DNA of 64,000 bases from Bradyrhizobium tropiciagri (GTDB taxonomy: Bacteria > Pseudomonadota > Alphaproteobacteria > Rhizobiales > Xanthobacteraceae). The stretch spans positions 744,001 through 808,000 of the forward strand of contig NZ_JAFCKF010000003.1 of NCBI RefSeq assembly GCF_018130545.1, in the 5' to 3' direction. The translations under genes were made by a program, and so were the position numbers. Numbering within the stretch: position 1 is the stretch's first letter; each line of letters begins with the position of its first letter. The notes under the pieces are model-generated. The model saw only the letters and a list, made by a program, of their open reading frames with translations, was not told the origin of the DNA and ran no database searches. Below are positions 43,556 through 52,195 of the stretch, one piece after another.

Positions 43556-45943
43556 TCAGATTCGTCCCAAGGCCGTCAGGATAACCTGAGGCGTCAGCGG
43601 AATCTCTGTAATTGTTGCGCCGAACGGCCGCAGCGCGTCGTTGACCGCGTTGGCAACCGCAGCTGCCGCGCCAGCCGTCCCCGCCTCGCCCGCCCCCTTG
43701 GCTCCCAGCTCGGTCTCCTGCGTCGGGGACACCACGTGGCCGATCTCGATATCGGGCATCTCGCCGGACATCGGGACCAGGTAATCCGCCATGTTGGCGT
43801 TGGTCAGCTGACCGCGTTCGTCATAGATGCACTTCTCGAACAGCGCCGCGCCGAGCCCCTGCACGACGCCGCCCCGGATTTGCTCGTCGACCAGCTGCGG
43901 GTTGATGATGGTGCCGCAGTCCTCGACGACCCAATGTTTCAGCAGCGTCACGAACCCGGTCTCGGTATCGACCTCGAGCCATGAGGCCTGCACGCCGTTG
44001 GTGAACGCAAACGGATATTGGCGCGGAACGAAATGCCGGGTCGCCATCAACTCGGGCTGGATGCCGGGCGGAAGGGTGTCTGGCCGGAAATAAACGATCC
44101 GCGCCAGCTCGTTCAGCTCCATGCGTGGCGCGCCGTCGCCGGCGTTGACGATGCTGTTGTTGACGATATCGAGCCCGGCCGGCGTCGATTGCAGGATGGC
44201 CGCCGCGACATCGAGAATATTCCGGCGCAGAACTTTGGCTGCCTGCAATGCGGCTTCGCCGCCGATGCCAGCGCCGCGCGAGGCCCAGGTGCCGCCGCCA
44301 TAGGGCGTATTGTCGGTGTCACCCAGGGTCACGCGAACCCGATCCATCGAGACACCAAGCACACTACCCACGATCTGGGCGGTGAGCGATTCCGACCCTT
44401 GCCCCTGCTCGGTGATACTGGTCTGGCAGATCACCGATCCCTGCGCGTCGAGCCGGACCGCGACACCATCCTGCGACGAGATTTTGGCGCCGCCGACGCC
44501 GTAAAAGGCCGCGCTGGGGTTGGTCACCTCGATGAAGCTGGCGATTCCAATGCCCCGGTAAATGTTTCTGGCTCGCAACGCCGCTTGCTCGGCGCGCAAC
44601 GCGTCGTAATCCATCATCTGAAGCAACTTGGCCAACGAGACGTGATGCGAAAGCTGCTCGAACTTCATGCCGGAGGGTGACGCGCAGGGATAGGCATCGT
44701 CGGCGATCAGGTTGCGCCGGCGGATTTCGACGGGGTCCATGCCGATCTTCGCTGCGGCCAGATCGACCAGGCCTTCGGTGACTGAACAGGCAATCGGATG
44801 CCCAACCGCCCGATATTGGCACATGACGTTCTTGTTCTGGAAGACGACCCGCGCCCGCGCCCGATAGTTCAGCGCCACATAGGGCCCGCCGACCAGATTG
44901 ACCACCTGATTTGCCTCGATGGCACTGGTGCGCGGATACATCGAGTACGGACCGATCCCCGTCAGGTCATCGATCTCGAAGGCCGTGATGGTGCCGTCCG
45001 GTTTGACGCCGATCCGCCCTCTGCATCGATGATCGCGGGCGTGAATGTCCGTGTTGAAGCTCTCGACGCGGTCGGCGACGAATTTGACCGGCCGGCGCAA
45101 TAACTTGGACAGCGCATAGGTTGCCATTTCGTCGGCGTAGATATGAACCTTGATGCCGAACGAGCCGCCGACATCCTTGCAGACCACCCGGACCTGCGCT
45201 TCCTTCAATCCGAGATGCAGGGCCGCGATGTTCTGCACCATGTGAGGCGCCTGCGTGCCCTGATAGATCGTGAGCCGCGCCTCGGCCGCGTTCCAGTCGG
45301 CAACAACGGCCCGTGGCTCAAGCGTGACGCCGGTGTGGCGCCCGAAGACGAAATCGGCCTCGACGACCTCGGACTCCGAAAATGCATGGTCGACATCGCC
45401 GGCATTAAGGGTCCGTTCAAAAGCAAGGTTGTCGCCGAGCGAGGCGTGAATGACCGGCGTTGCCGAATCGAGCGCCGTGCGCATGTCGGTAACCGCCCCG
45501 AGCTCCTCGTAGTCGACCGCGATGTGCTCCATGGCATCTTCGGCTGCCGCGCGGCTGGTCGCCACAATCGCCGCAACTGCCTCACCCTGCCAGCAAACCT
45601 TGTCGACCGCGATCGCGTGTTGCGGCGCCGACTTCAACCCCTTCAAATGCGACAGCACGCCGACCCACGGCGTGATAACACGCTCAAGTTCGCGACCTGT
45701 GACGATGGAAATGACGCCGGGCATGCGCTTGGCCGCGTCGGCATCGATCGCCCCAATTCTGGCGTGGGCATATGGCGAGCGTAGAAAAACCACATGCGCC
45801 ATCCGTGGCAATTCCAGATCACTGACGTATTGTCCGCGTCCCTGCAGCAGCCTGTCGAGATTTGGGCGCGGCACCGTCTTGCCGATGTAGGAATTCGGCC
45901 GGTCGAGCACCGAAAGGCCTGCTGGCGCACGGGTCACCGTCAT
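43556..45943 (-). CDS. Molybdenum hydroxylase large (molybdopterin-binding) subunit, xanthine dehydrogenase/CoxL family
   Basis: 795 residues, the MoCo subunit of a CoxMSL-type heterotrimer. N-terminal domain IGKTVPRPNLDRLLQGRGQYVSD, then VCKDVGGSFGIKVHIYADE and KNVMCQYRAVGHPIACSVTEGLVD. The catalytic glutamate is near residue 753 in GAKGAGEAGTAG. The CO-dehydrogenase active-site loop AYRCSFR is absent; the equivalent reads QYRAVGHP. The enzyme therefore hydroxylates an aldehyde or an aromatic N-heterocycle with water as oxygen donor. Overlaps the 2Fe-2S gene by four bases. Confidence 0.92.
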   Translation of the reverse strand: MTVTRAPAGLSVLDRPNSYIGKTVPRPNLDRLLQGRGQYVSDLELPRMAHVVFLRSPYAHARIGAIDADAAKRMPGVISIVTGRELERVITPWVGVLSHLKGLKSAPQHAIAVDKVCWQGEAVAAIVATSRAAAEDAMEHIAVDYEELGAVTDMRTALDSATPVIHASLGDNLAFERTLNAGDVDHAFSESEVVEADFVFGRHTGVTLEPRAVVADWNAAEARLTIYQGTQAPHMVQNIAALHLGLKEAQVRVVCKDVGGSFGIKVHIYADEMATYALSKLLRRPVKFVADRVESFNTDIHARDHRCRGRIGVKPDGTITAFEIDDLTGIGPYSMYPRTSAIEANQVVNLVGGPYVALNYRARARVVFQNKNVMCQYRAVGHPIACSVTEGLVDLAAAKIGMDPVEIRRRNLIADDAYPCASPSGMKFEQLSHHVSLAKLLQMMDYDALRAEQAALRARNIYRGIGIASFIEVTNPSAAFYGVGGAKISSQDGVAVRLDAQGSVICQTSITEQGQGSESLTAQIVGSVLGVSMDRVRVTLGDTDNTPYGGGTWASRGAGIGGEAALQAAKVLRRNILDVAAAILQSTPAGLDIVNNSIVNAGDGAPRMELNELARIVYFRPDTLPPGIQPELMATRHFVPRQYPFAFTNGVQASWLEVDTETGFVTLLKHWVVEDCGTIINPQLVDEQIRGGVVQGLGAALFEKCIYDERGQLTNANMADYLVPMSGEMPDIEIGHVVSPTQETELGAKGAGEAGTAGAAAAVANAVNDALRPFGATITEIPLTPQVILTALGRI

Positions 45944-46425
45944 GCGGCCCGCTCCGCGCGCGTCTTGGCTGTCGCCTCGACAGCGTCAACGATGGCCTGA
46001 TAGCCGGTGCAGCGGCAATAATTGCCGGACAGATGCTCGCGGATCGCCCGGCGATCAGGTACGGACGTGTGCTTCAGCAGGTCCTGCGCTGTCATCAGCA
46101 TTCCAGGCGTACAGTAGCCACACTGCAATGCATTGCGCTCGCGAAAGGCCGCCTGCAGATCAGCGATCTCACCGCTATCGGAGAGCCCTTCGATAGTCTC
46201 GACTGACGCGCCCTGTGCCTGCACCGCCAGCATCAGGCAGGAGCGAACGATCTCGCCATCGATCCGGACGGTGCAGGCACCGCACACGCCGTGCTCGCAA
46301 CCGACATGGGTTCCCGTCAGCTTCAGATTATCGCGGAGAAAGTCAGCGAGATTGAGCCGCGGCAAGATGACGGCGTCGATGGGTTCACCGTTGACCAGAA
46401 GCGAGACTGGAATCGGAGCGTTCAC
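45940..46425 (-). CDS. Molybdenum hydroxylase small subunit, 2Fe-2S ferredoxin type (CoxS-like)
   Basis: 161 residues with the two 2Fe-2S sites: plant-ferredoxin-like GCEHGVCGACTVRIDGEIVRSC and C-terminal CGYCTPGMLMTAQDLL followed by GNYCRCTGYQAI. The cluster pair shuttles electrons from the molybdenum site to the FAD subunit. Four-base overlap with the large-subunit gene and with the FAD-subunit gene, so all three are translationally coupled in M-S-L order. Length is the usual 155-165. Confidence 0.95.
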   Translation of the reverse strand: MNAPIPVSLLVNGEPIDAVILPRLNLADFLRDNLKLTGTHVGCEHGVCGACTVRIDGEIVRSCLMLAVQAQGASVETIEGLSDSGEIADLQAAFRERNALQCGYCTPGMLMTAQDLLKHTSVPDRRAIREHLSGNYCRCTGYQAIVDAVEATAKTRAERAA

Positions 46426-47297
46426 GAGGTCACCCCGAGTTCCGGCCTTGCCAGCAAGGCAGCCACGCAGCGCCGGAGCAAGACTGCGGCGAGATGCCGG
46501 CGCATGGCTGGGCTAGCCTGCTGATCTTCCTGTGGATCGAGTTCGTCGGCGAGCGCCGTCGTTGCCTCCGCGAGCAAGGCCGGCGTCACGGATACATTGA
46601 TCAACCTGTTGGCGGCCGCAGCGAGCAGCGGTCGATCGCCAACGGCAAAGAAGCCGAGCCGAAGCTCGGCGAACCGGTCGCCCGCGACGACAGCGCGAGC
46701 GGCGAGACCAACGAGCGCATAGTCACCATGCCGCCGGGCATACTCGTGAAAGAAAAATGCGGAGCCGTGGCCTGCGACCGGCACCTCGACCGCGACCAGC
46801 AATTCATCCGGCGCCAGCGCCGTGTCGTAGATTCCATTGAAAAACGCGGTGGCAGCAATCCGACGCTCGCCGAGCGGCCCACGAACAACGATCGTGGCGT
46901 CAAGCGCAACAACACAGGCTGGCAGTTCCGACGCAGGATCGGCATGGGCGAGGCTGCCGCCAATCGTTCCGCGATTGCGAATTGCGGGATGAGCAACTTG
47001 CGCAACCGCATCGCGCAGCAGCGGCGCGTGCAGCGCAACCTCCGGCGAATGGAGCAGATCGACATGCCGGGTCAGCGCGCCAATAGCCAGCAGATCTCCC
47101 CTCACCGCGATGCCGCGCAACTCGGCGAGGCCACCGATATCGACCAGAATGTCCGGGGATAACAGCCGCAGGTTCATCGCCGGCATCAGGCTCTGGCCAC
47201 CCGACAGAACCTTCGCCTTGTCGCCATGCGCGGCGAGCAGCTCCAGCGCATTCACGACGCTGGTCGCGCGGGCGTAGGCGAAAGCCGCAGCTTTCAT
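46422..47297 (-). CDS. Molybdenum hydroxylase FAD-binding subunit (CoxM-like)
   Basis: About 291 residues from the ATG at 47297 (MKAAAFAYARATSVVNALELLAAHGDKAKVLSG...). FAD-site motifs: SGGQSLMPAMNLRL and RNRGTIGGSLAHADPASELPA. C-terminal CO-dehydrogenase flavoprotein domain (AEATTALADELDPQED). First gene of the M-S-L operon. It starts 169 bases from the divergent LLM monooxygenase gene, so the region between is a shared control region. Confidence 0.93.
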   Translation of the reverse strand: MKAAAFAYARATSVVNALELLAAHGDKAKVLSGGQSLMPAMNLRLLSPDILVDIGGLAELRGIAVRGDLLAIGALTRHVDLLHSPEVALHAPLLRDAVAQVAHPAIRNRGTIGGSLAHADPASELPACVVALDATIVVRGPLGERRIAATAFFNGIYDTALAPDELLVAVEVPVAGHGSAFFFHEYARRHGDYALVGLAARAVVAGDRFAELRLGFFAVGDRPLLAAAANRLINVSVTPALLAEATTALADELDPQEDQQASPAMRRHLAAVLLRRCVAALLARPELGVTS

Positions 47298-47435
47298 GTG
47301 GGCGTGGCCTCCCGGGCCCAATTTTAGTTTGGCCGATTAGAGGGCCGCCCCCATCAAAGGTCAAGCTTGTTTATCGAGTGATTATTTGTTCGGCAGGACT
47401 TGTCTTCGTGGCGGGAAGGACGCAGGTTCGTAACC

Positions 47436-47445
47436 AACTAAAGTT
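47436..47445. promoter_or_regulatory. Short palindrome in the divergent CoxM/LLM promoter region
   Basis: AACTAAAGTT (AACT-AA-AGTT) lies 22 bases upstream of the LLM monooxygenase start at 47467, in the gap that also drives the molybdenum hydroxylase. It could be a half or full operator. Weak evidence. Confidence 0.3.
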
Positions 47446-47466
47446 CAACGCGCAGGGGCGCGGATC

Positions 47467-48561
47467 ATGAAGCTCGGGTTCTTTACGATGCCGATCCATC
47501 CTCTCGATAAGGATTGGCGGCAATCGCTCCGGGAGGACCGTGAGGCCTTCCTGCTTGCCGATGAGCTCGGGTTCAGCGAGGCCTATGTCGGCGAGCACGT
47601 CACCGACAAGGCCGAGAACATAACGTCCAGCATCGCTTTCATTGCCTGGCTCGCGGCCGCGACCAAGCAGATCAAGCTTGGAACCGGCACTATCAACATG
47701 CCGAACACGCATCCGGCAACCGTCGCTGCATCCGTGGCCATGCTCGATCACATGCTCGATGGCCGCTTCATATTCGGCATAAGTCCGGGCGGATTGCTGT
47801 CAGACGCGGAGATCTTCGGCAATCTTGATGCTGATCGCAATGCGATGTTCCTCGAGGCCATCAATCAGGTTCTCGATATCTGGGCCGGCAAGCCGCCCTA
47901 TGATTTGCAAGGCAAGTATTGGAATGTCTCGGTCAAGAAGACCCTGATCGAGGATATTGGCCAAGGAATCGTAGCCCGTCCCCTGCAGACCCCGCACCCC
48001 CCGATCGTGGTGACCGCGGTTGCGCCGTTCTCAAAGGGCGTCACGGAAGCCGCGGCACGCGGCTGGGATCCGATCTCGGCAAACTTCCTGATGCCCGCCT
48101 GGGTGAAGAGCCATTGGCCCAAATATGTCGAGGGTTGCGAGCGTGCGGGCCGGGCCGCCAACACTGCCAATTGGCGCGTTGCCAAGAGCGTGTTCGTCGC
48201 AAACGACGCTGCAACGGCGAAGGCCTATGCCACGTCATCAGACAGTCCCTACGTGTATTATTATCACCAGCTATTCACGAAGCTGAAGCGCAGCGGCCGG
48301 CTCGAGCTGTTCAAGACACGGCGCGACCAACCAGACGCTGAGGTTACGTTGGATTCGATCTGCGACAAGCTGATCATCTACGGCACGCCCGAAAGCGTGG
48401 TCGATCAGTTGCTGGCGTTCCAGGAGGAAACCGGCCCCTTCGGAACTCTGCTCTATGCCGGCAAGGACTGGAGGGATCGCGAGCTTGGTCGTCAATCGAT
48501 GATCCTGATGGCCGAGAAGGTCTTGCCGCGCATCAATGCCGCAGGCGCCGGGCCAGCGTGA
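47467..48561 (+). CDS. LLM class flavin-dependent oxidoreductase (luciferase-like monooxygenase)
   Basis: 364 residues. Luciferase-like fold: MKLGFFTMPIHPLDKDW, YVGEHVTDKAENITSSIAFIAWLAAATKQIKLGTGTINMPNTHP, DHMLDGRFIFGISPG, and the C-terminal YGTPESVVDQLLAF. These enzymes oxygenate with FMNH2 supplied by a separate reductase; related members cleave pyridine- or pyrimidine-type rings. It is divergent to the molybdenum hydroxylase, followed after 16 bases by a CE4-fold gene. The flavin reductase at 50143 is a plausible FMNH2 source. Confidence 0.9.
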   Translation: MKLGFFTMPIHPLDKDWRQSLREDREAFLLADELGFSEAYVGEHVTDKAENITSSIAFIAWLAAATKQIKLGTGTINMPNTHPATVAASVAMLDHMLDGRFIFGISPGGLLSDAEIFGNLDADRNAMFLEAINQVLDIWAGKPPYDLQGKYWNVSVKKTLIEDIGQGIVARPLQTPHPPIVVTAVAPFSKGVTEAAARGWDPISANFLMPAWVKSHWPKYVEGCERAGRAANTANWRVAKSVFVANDAATAKAYATSSDSPYVYYYHQLFTKLKRSGRLELFKTRRDQPDAEVTLDSICDKLIIYGTPESVVDQLLAFQEETGPFGTLLYAGKDWRDRELGRQSMILMAEKVLPRINAAGAGPA

Positions 48562-48577
48562 TCCAGGGAGTTCCGAC

Positions 48578-49453
48578 ATGGCCTTTACTGATCGCATTCC
48601 GTACCAGGCACAGGTTGATCGGCCGAAGCTGACATTGCCCGGCGGCAAGAAGCTTGCCGTCTGGGTCATCCTCAACGTCGAGGAATGGCGGATCGGGAAT
48701 GCGATGCCGCGTACCGTCCTGAGCCCGCCGATGGGCCAGCCCCTGCTGCCTGACGTGCCGAATTGGTCCTGGCATGAATACGGCATGCGTGCCGGCTTCT
48801 GGCGACAATTCAAGGCATTCACCGATCGAAAGATACCGGTGACGCTGGCTGCGAATGCCAACGTCTGCAACACCTATCCACGTGTGGCGTCCGCGGCGCT
48901 TGAGGCCGGGTTCGAATTCATGGGTCATGGTTTTGTCCAGGGCCCGATGCACAAGCTGGAAAACCAGGCGGACGCAATCAAGCGCGCGGTCGATACCATT
49001 GCGGAATTCACCGGCAAGCCACCGCGATCATGGGAAAGCCCAGGCTTGACCGAGACTGAAGAAACGCTCGATCTCCTGCGCCTCAACGGGATCGAATACG
49101 TGGCGGACTGGGTGATCGACGATCTCCCGCAGGACATCGCCACACCCCACGGAACCGTGACGACGATTCCCTATTCCGTCGAGACCAACGACATCGTCAT
49201 TCACGCGCTTCAGCACCTTCCATCGGAGCAGTTCCTGACGCGCTGCACCGACCAGTTCGATCGGCTGTATCTCGAAGGCGCAGAGAACGCACGGATCATG
49301 GCAATCTCGGTGCATCCCTACATCACCGGAGTGCCACATCGAATTAAGTACCTTGAGGCTTTGCTCGATTACGTGCTCGGCCACGACGCCGTAGCACTGA
49401 TGACGGCAAGCGAGATCGGCGATTGGTATCGGGGCCAGATGGCGACGACGTAG
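48578..49453 (+). CDS. Polysaccharide deacetylase-fold (CE4, PuuE-like) hydrolase
   Basis: 291 residues from the ATG at 48578 (CAGGGAG upstream). NodB-like barrel without signal peptide: LAVWVILNVEEWR, KIPVTLAANANVCNTYP, AGFEFMGHGFVQGPMHKL (metal-site region), PRSWESPGLTETEETLDLL, MAISVHPYITGVPHR. Cytosolic CE4 proteins of this kind, such as allantoinase PuuE, hydrolyse cyclic amides or N-acyl groups rather than polysaccharides. Sits 16 bases after the LLM gene in the same direction, so it may open the product of ring oxygenation. Confidence 0.85.
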   Translation: MAFTDRIPYQAQVDRPKLTLPGGKKLAVWVILNVEEWRIGNAMPRTVLSPPMGQPLLPDVPNWSWHEYGMRAGFWRQFKAFTDRKIPVTLAANANVCNTYPRVASAALEAGFEFMGHGFVQGPMHKLENQADAIKRAVDTIAEFTGKPPRSWESPGLTETEETLDLLRLNGIEYVADWVIDDLPQDIATPHGTVTTIPYSVETNDIVIHALQHLPSEQFLTRCTDQFDRLYLEGAENARIMAISVHPYITGVPHRIKYLEALLDYVLGHDAVALMTASEIGDWYRGQMATT

Positions 49454-49459
49454 AGCGGT

Positions 49460-50146
49460 TCAGCCGACGACCTTGATCGGCGCCCGTCGACGGTCGGTCG
49501 CAACCTCCGCCATCTTCTCAAATCCCGCGAGGAAGATATCCAGCGCATCACTGATCATCTGCGCCTTGTCCTCCAGGACAGGCGCTTCGTAGATGTACTT
49601 GCGTACGCCATAGTAGAAGATGCCGCCGTGAAACACCCAGGCTAGCTCCAGCTCGGCGGCGCTGGGCCTGCCTTGCGCTGCAAGGCCGGCGTCGTGGCGG
49701 CATTCCCTGAGGATACGGGTCAGGATCTTGTCCCTGACCATGCCGACATACCACCGATTGATATCGAGGCCTTTCAGGCCAGAATAGAGATAGATCCTCA
49801 GCCATTTCCGGTTGAAGATCGCGTCCGTATAGATTTCGTAGAATTCCTGCAGCCGCATGCGGAGCGGTCGCGACCGATCGGACAGTATTTTCTCCCAGCC
49901 GATCTCAAGCGGTTCGAGATATACCTTGCGATAAACCTCCTTGATGAGATCGTCCTTGCTCGGAAAGTATCGGTAAAGCAGCGGCTGCGTCACACCGAGC
50001 TTGCGAGCGAGCGCGCGCGTGCCGCCCCCAAATCCCTCCTCCGCGAAGAGCTCGGTTGCCTTGGTGACGAACTCACTGCGACGGTCGTCGGCTGATAGTC
50101 GCCTCTGCTTGACTCGCGCTCGCTTGGCCGGCGTCTTTCGATTCAT
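49460..50146 (-). CDS. TetR family transcriptional regulator
   Basis: 228 residues. Basic N-terminus, then the TetR helix-turn-helix in 23-68: RRSEFVTKATELFAEEGF...TRALARKLGVTQPLLYRYFPSKDDL. The ligand-binding half is helical. Its ATG overlaps the flavin-reductase stop by four bases (ATGA), so it is the third gene of the oxygenase-reductase-tetR operon and probably represses it. It ends six bases from the convergent deacetylase gene. Confidence 0.92.
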   Translation of the reverse strand: MNRKTPAKRARVKQRRLSADDRRSEFVTKATELFAEEGFGGGTRALARKLGVTQPLLYRYFPSKDDLIKEVYRKVYLEPLEIGWEKILSDRSRPLRMRLQEFYEIYTDAIFNRKWLRIYLYSGLKGLDINRWYVGMVRDKILTRILRECRHDAGLAAQGRPSAAELELAWVFHGGIFYYGVRKYIYEAPVLEDKAQMISDALDIFLAGFEKMAEVATDRRRAPIKVVG

Positions 50147-50697
50147 GATGACTTGTTACCATCGTCAGCCAGGAACCGGCCAAAACCTCCGTGCGCGAAT
50201 AGCAGCGGATTGCTCCGGTTGTACGCGTATGCTTCGACCGCTCCCAGGAAAATAACGTGATCGCCGCCATAGTAGCGATTGGCCGCACGACATTGAAAAT
50301 TTGCGACCACGTCGGCCAGCACGGGAGCGTTCCCGAGGCCTGCTTTCCAGCTCACACCGGTAAACTTGTCACCGGATGATCTGGCAAACTGCGTCGCCAG
50401 CGCTTGCTGGGACGCGTCAAGCACGTTGACCGTAAAATGGCTGGCATTCTGGAAGATCGGCAGCCCCTGCGAGAACATGCCGAGGCTCCACAGCACCAGC
50501 GGCGGGTTGAGCGACACCGACGCGAACGAATTGCATGTGATTCCGTACGGCCGTCCTTCGGCCGACATCGCGGTGACGATCGTCACACCGGTCGCAAACG
50601 TGCCGAGTGCATTGCGGAAGTCACGAGGATCGATCGTCGAACTGTCGCTTGCGAGCTCGCTTGCCGGATCCGTCAGATGTTTGGGTGAATCAGACAT
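50143..50697 (-). CDS. Flavin reductase family protein (HpaC-like)
   Basis: 184 residues. Flavin reductase domain from about 24: DPRDFRNALGTFATGVTIVTAMSAEGRPYGITCNSFASVSLNPPLVLWSL, then GDKFTGVSWKAGLGNAPVLAD and CRAANRYYGGDHVIFLGAVEAY. It supplies reduced FMN or FAD to a partner oxygenase. Ten bases after the oxygenase gene on the same strand, so the two form a two-component monooxygenase. It could also serve the LLM enzyme at 47467. Confidence 0.92.
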   Translation of the reverse strand: MSDSPKHLTDPASELASDSSTIDPRDFRNALGTFATGVTIVTAMSAEGRPYGITCNSFASVSLNPPLVLWSLGMFSQGLPIFQNASHFTVNVLDASQQALATQFARSSGDKFTGVSWKAGLGNAPVLADVVANFQCRAANRYYGGDHVIFLGAVEAYAYNRSNPLLFAHGGFGRFLADDGNKSS

Positions 50698-50707
50698 CCA
50701 GCGAGCC

Positions 50708-51934
50708 TCAGAGCGTCAGGTTTTCGGACGGCAGCCCAAGAGCCACCCGCCCGTAGTTGGTGCCCGCCGCATCAAAATTGAAGGCGAGATGAGCGTTTAC
50801 CGCATGCGCATCGCGGAATTGACGCTGCAGCGCCCCCGAGGTGAACAGGCTGCGCGCCCCGCTCGCGGCAAATAGAAGCGACACCGCTTCGGTACACAGA
50901 TTGACCGTGAACGCGCCATCGCGCCGCAGCTTCGTCTTTTGCGCAATACTCGGGATATCGCCGCGCCGGACTTGCGCAAGCACCTCAACGCAGTTCGCAC
51001 GCATGATAAGCCGCGCGGCATCTATCTTCGCCGACGCCTCGGCGATCTTGATCTGTGTGCTCTGCAGGTCCCCGATCTTGGCCCGGTTATATGTCGAGGC
51101 GCGATGTCGCGCGATCTCGACATAATCGTCAAGGCAAGCCTGGGAGTTTCCCAGGCCGACTCCGGACAACACGTAGGGAAACAACGAAAAGACCGGAAGC
51201 CTGTACAGAGCGTTCGGATTGACGACACTGCCTGGCGTCGCACCACCGGCAAGATCGCTGACGGCAACCGTCATATGCTCAGGAACGAATGCGTCGATCA
51301 CGCGCACATCGTTCGATCCAGTTCCGCGCAGGCCGGCCGCATTCCAGGTATCGTCGATGCTGTAGTCTCGTCGGTTCAACAGGAATAGTCGATATTCGAC
51401 GCCATCGGCCTCGTCATCCGAGGCAACCACGCTCGCAAGCATGTTCCATCCGCAGGCTTCCACTCCGGACGAGAACGGCCAATGACCGTTCAGCATATAT
51501 CCGCCGGTTGTCTTCCTGGCACGGCCCGCCGGGAAGACAAAGGAAGACGCGATCAGCGCGTCTGGATTTTCGCCCCACACCGCAGCCTGCGCCTCGGGGG
51601 CGAACATCCCCAGCATCCAGTGATGACTTGCAAGATTGGCGAAGTTCCAGGCGACCGAGGCATCACCCTGCCCCAGGGCATCGGCGCAATCGACCAAGGC
51701 AACATAGTCGAGTTCGCTGCCTCCGACGCGCTTCGGCTGCAGGATCCGGAAAAGACCGCTATCCTGCAGTTCCCGTTCGGTCTCCGGCGGCAAACGGCGC
51801 AACTCTTCAGTTCGCTGCGCCCGCTCACGCAAGGCTGGAACGAGCGCGGCGGCCCGGGCGACCATGACCGAATAACGATCCACATCCGGGCTTGGCGGTA
51901 CCTTCGCGTCGAGCCCGCGGCCAACCTCCACCAT
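50708..51934 (-). CDS. Acyl-CoA dehydrogenase-fold flavin-dependent monooxygenase, oxygenase component (HpaB/HsaA-like)
   Basis: About 408 residues from the ATG at 51934 (GGAAGAG ribosome site); a start at 51973 is possible. N-terminal helical part LPPETERELQDSGLFRILQPKRVGGSELDY; middle beta domain with SSFVFPAGRARKTTGGYMLNGHWPFSSGVEACGW; C-terminal four-helix part ending FRDAHAVNAHLAFNFDAAGTNYGRVALG. This is the group D flavin monooxygenase architecture, using FADH2 or FMNH2 from the adjacent reductase to hydroxylate an aromatic or heteroaromatic ring. First gene of the three-gene operon with TetR. Confidence 0.88.
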   Translation of the reverse strand: MVEVGRGLDAKVPPSPDVDRYSVMVARAAALVPALRERAQRTEELRRLPPETERELQDSGLFRILQPKRVGGSELDYVALVDCADALGQGDASVAWNFANLASHHWMLGMFAPEAQAAVWGENPDALIASSFVFPAGRARKTTGGYMLNGHWPFSSGVEACGWNMLASVVASDDEADGVEYRLFLLNRRDYSIDDTWNAAGLRGTGSNDVRVIDAFVPEHMTVAVSDLAGGATPGSVVNPNALYRLPVFSLFPYVLSGVGLGNSQACLDDYVEIARHRASTYNRAKIGDLQSTQIKIAEASAKIDAARLIMRANCVEVLAQVRRGDIPSIAQKTKLRRDGAFTVNLCTEAVSLLFAASGARSLFTSGALQRQFRDAHAVNAHLAFNFDAAGTNYGRVALGLPSENLTL

Positions 51935-51973
51935 GGTCTCTTCCTTCGTTCGATCTCCAGGACGTTTGCGCAT

Positions 51974-52195
51974 GCGATCGAGCCGTGCGGCCTAGTTTAT
52001 CGATCGATCACCAGAGATCAAGGCGCGCAAAGCTACGTCCGGCGAAATCAACAATCGGGGATCGCGGTCGCACCAACGACCGCTCGTCGAACGAGCAATT
52101 TGCGGCCCAGGAACGTAAGGGCACCCGGCGGCCTATTCGGCCATCGGGCGCTCAACGTCGTCGCATCTTGCATCAGTTCGCCCACCTGACAGTAT
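51974..52195. promoter_or_regulatory. Promoter gap with ATCGATCGAT palindrome
   Basis: The gap upstream of the monooxygenase operon (the GNAT gene ends here, same strand) contains the perfect palindrome ATCGATCGAT at 51999-52008 within TTTATCGATCGATCA. It lies 65 bases before the start codon and is a candidate TetR operator. No other feature was seen in this gap. Confidence 0.4.

Noticed and set aside
43556-47297. Aerobic CO dehydrogenase (coxMSL)
   Set aside because: Gene order fits, but the large subunit lacks the AYRCSFR loop of CO dehydrogenase; the position reads QYRAVGHP.
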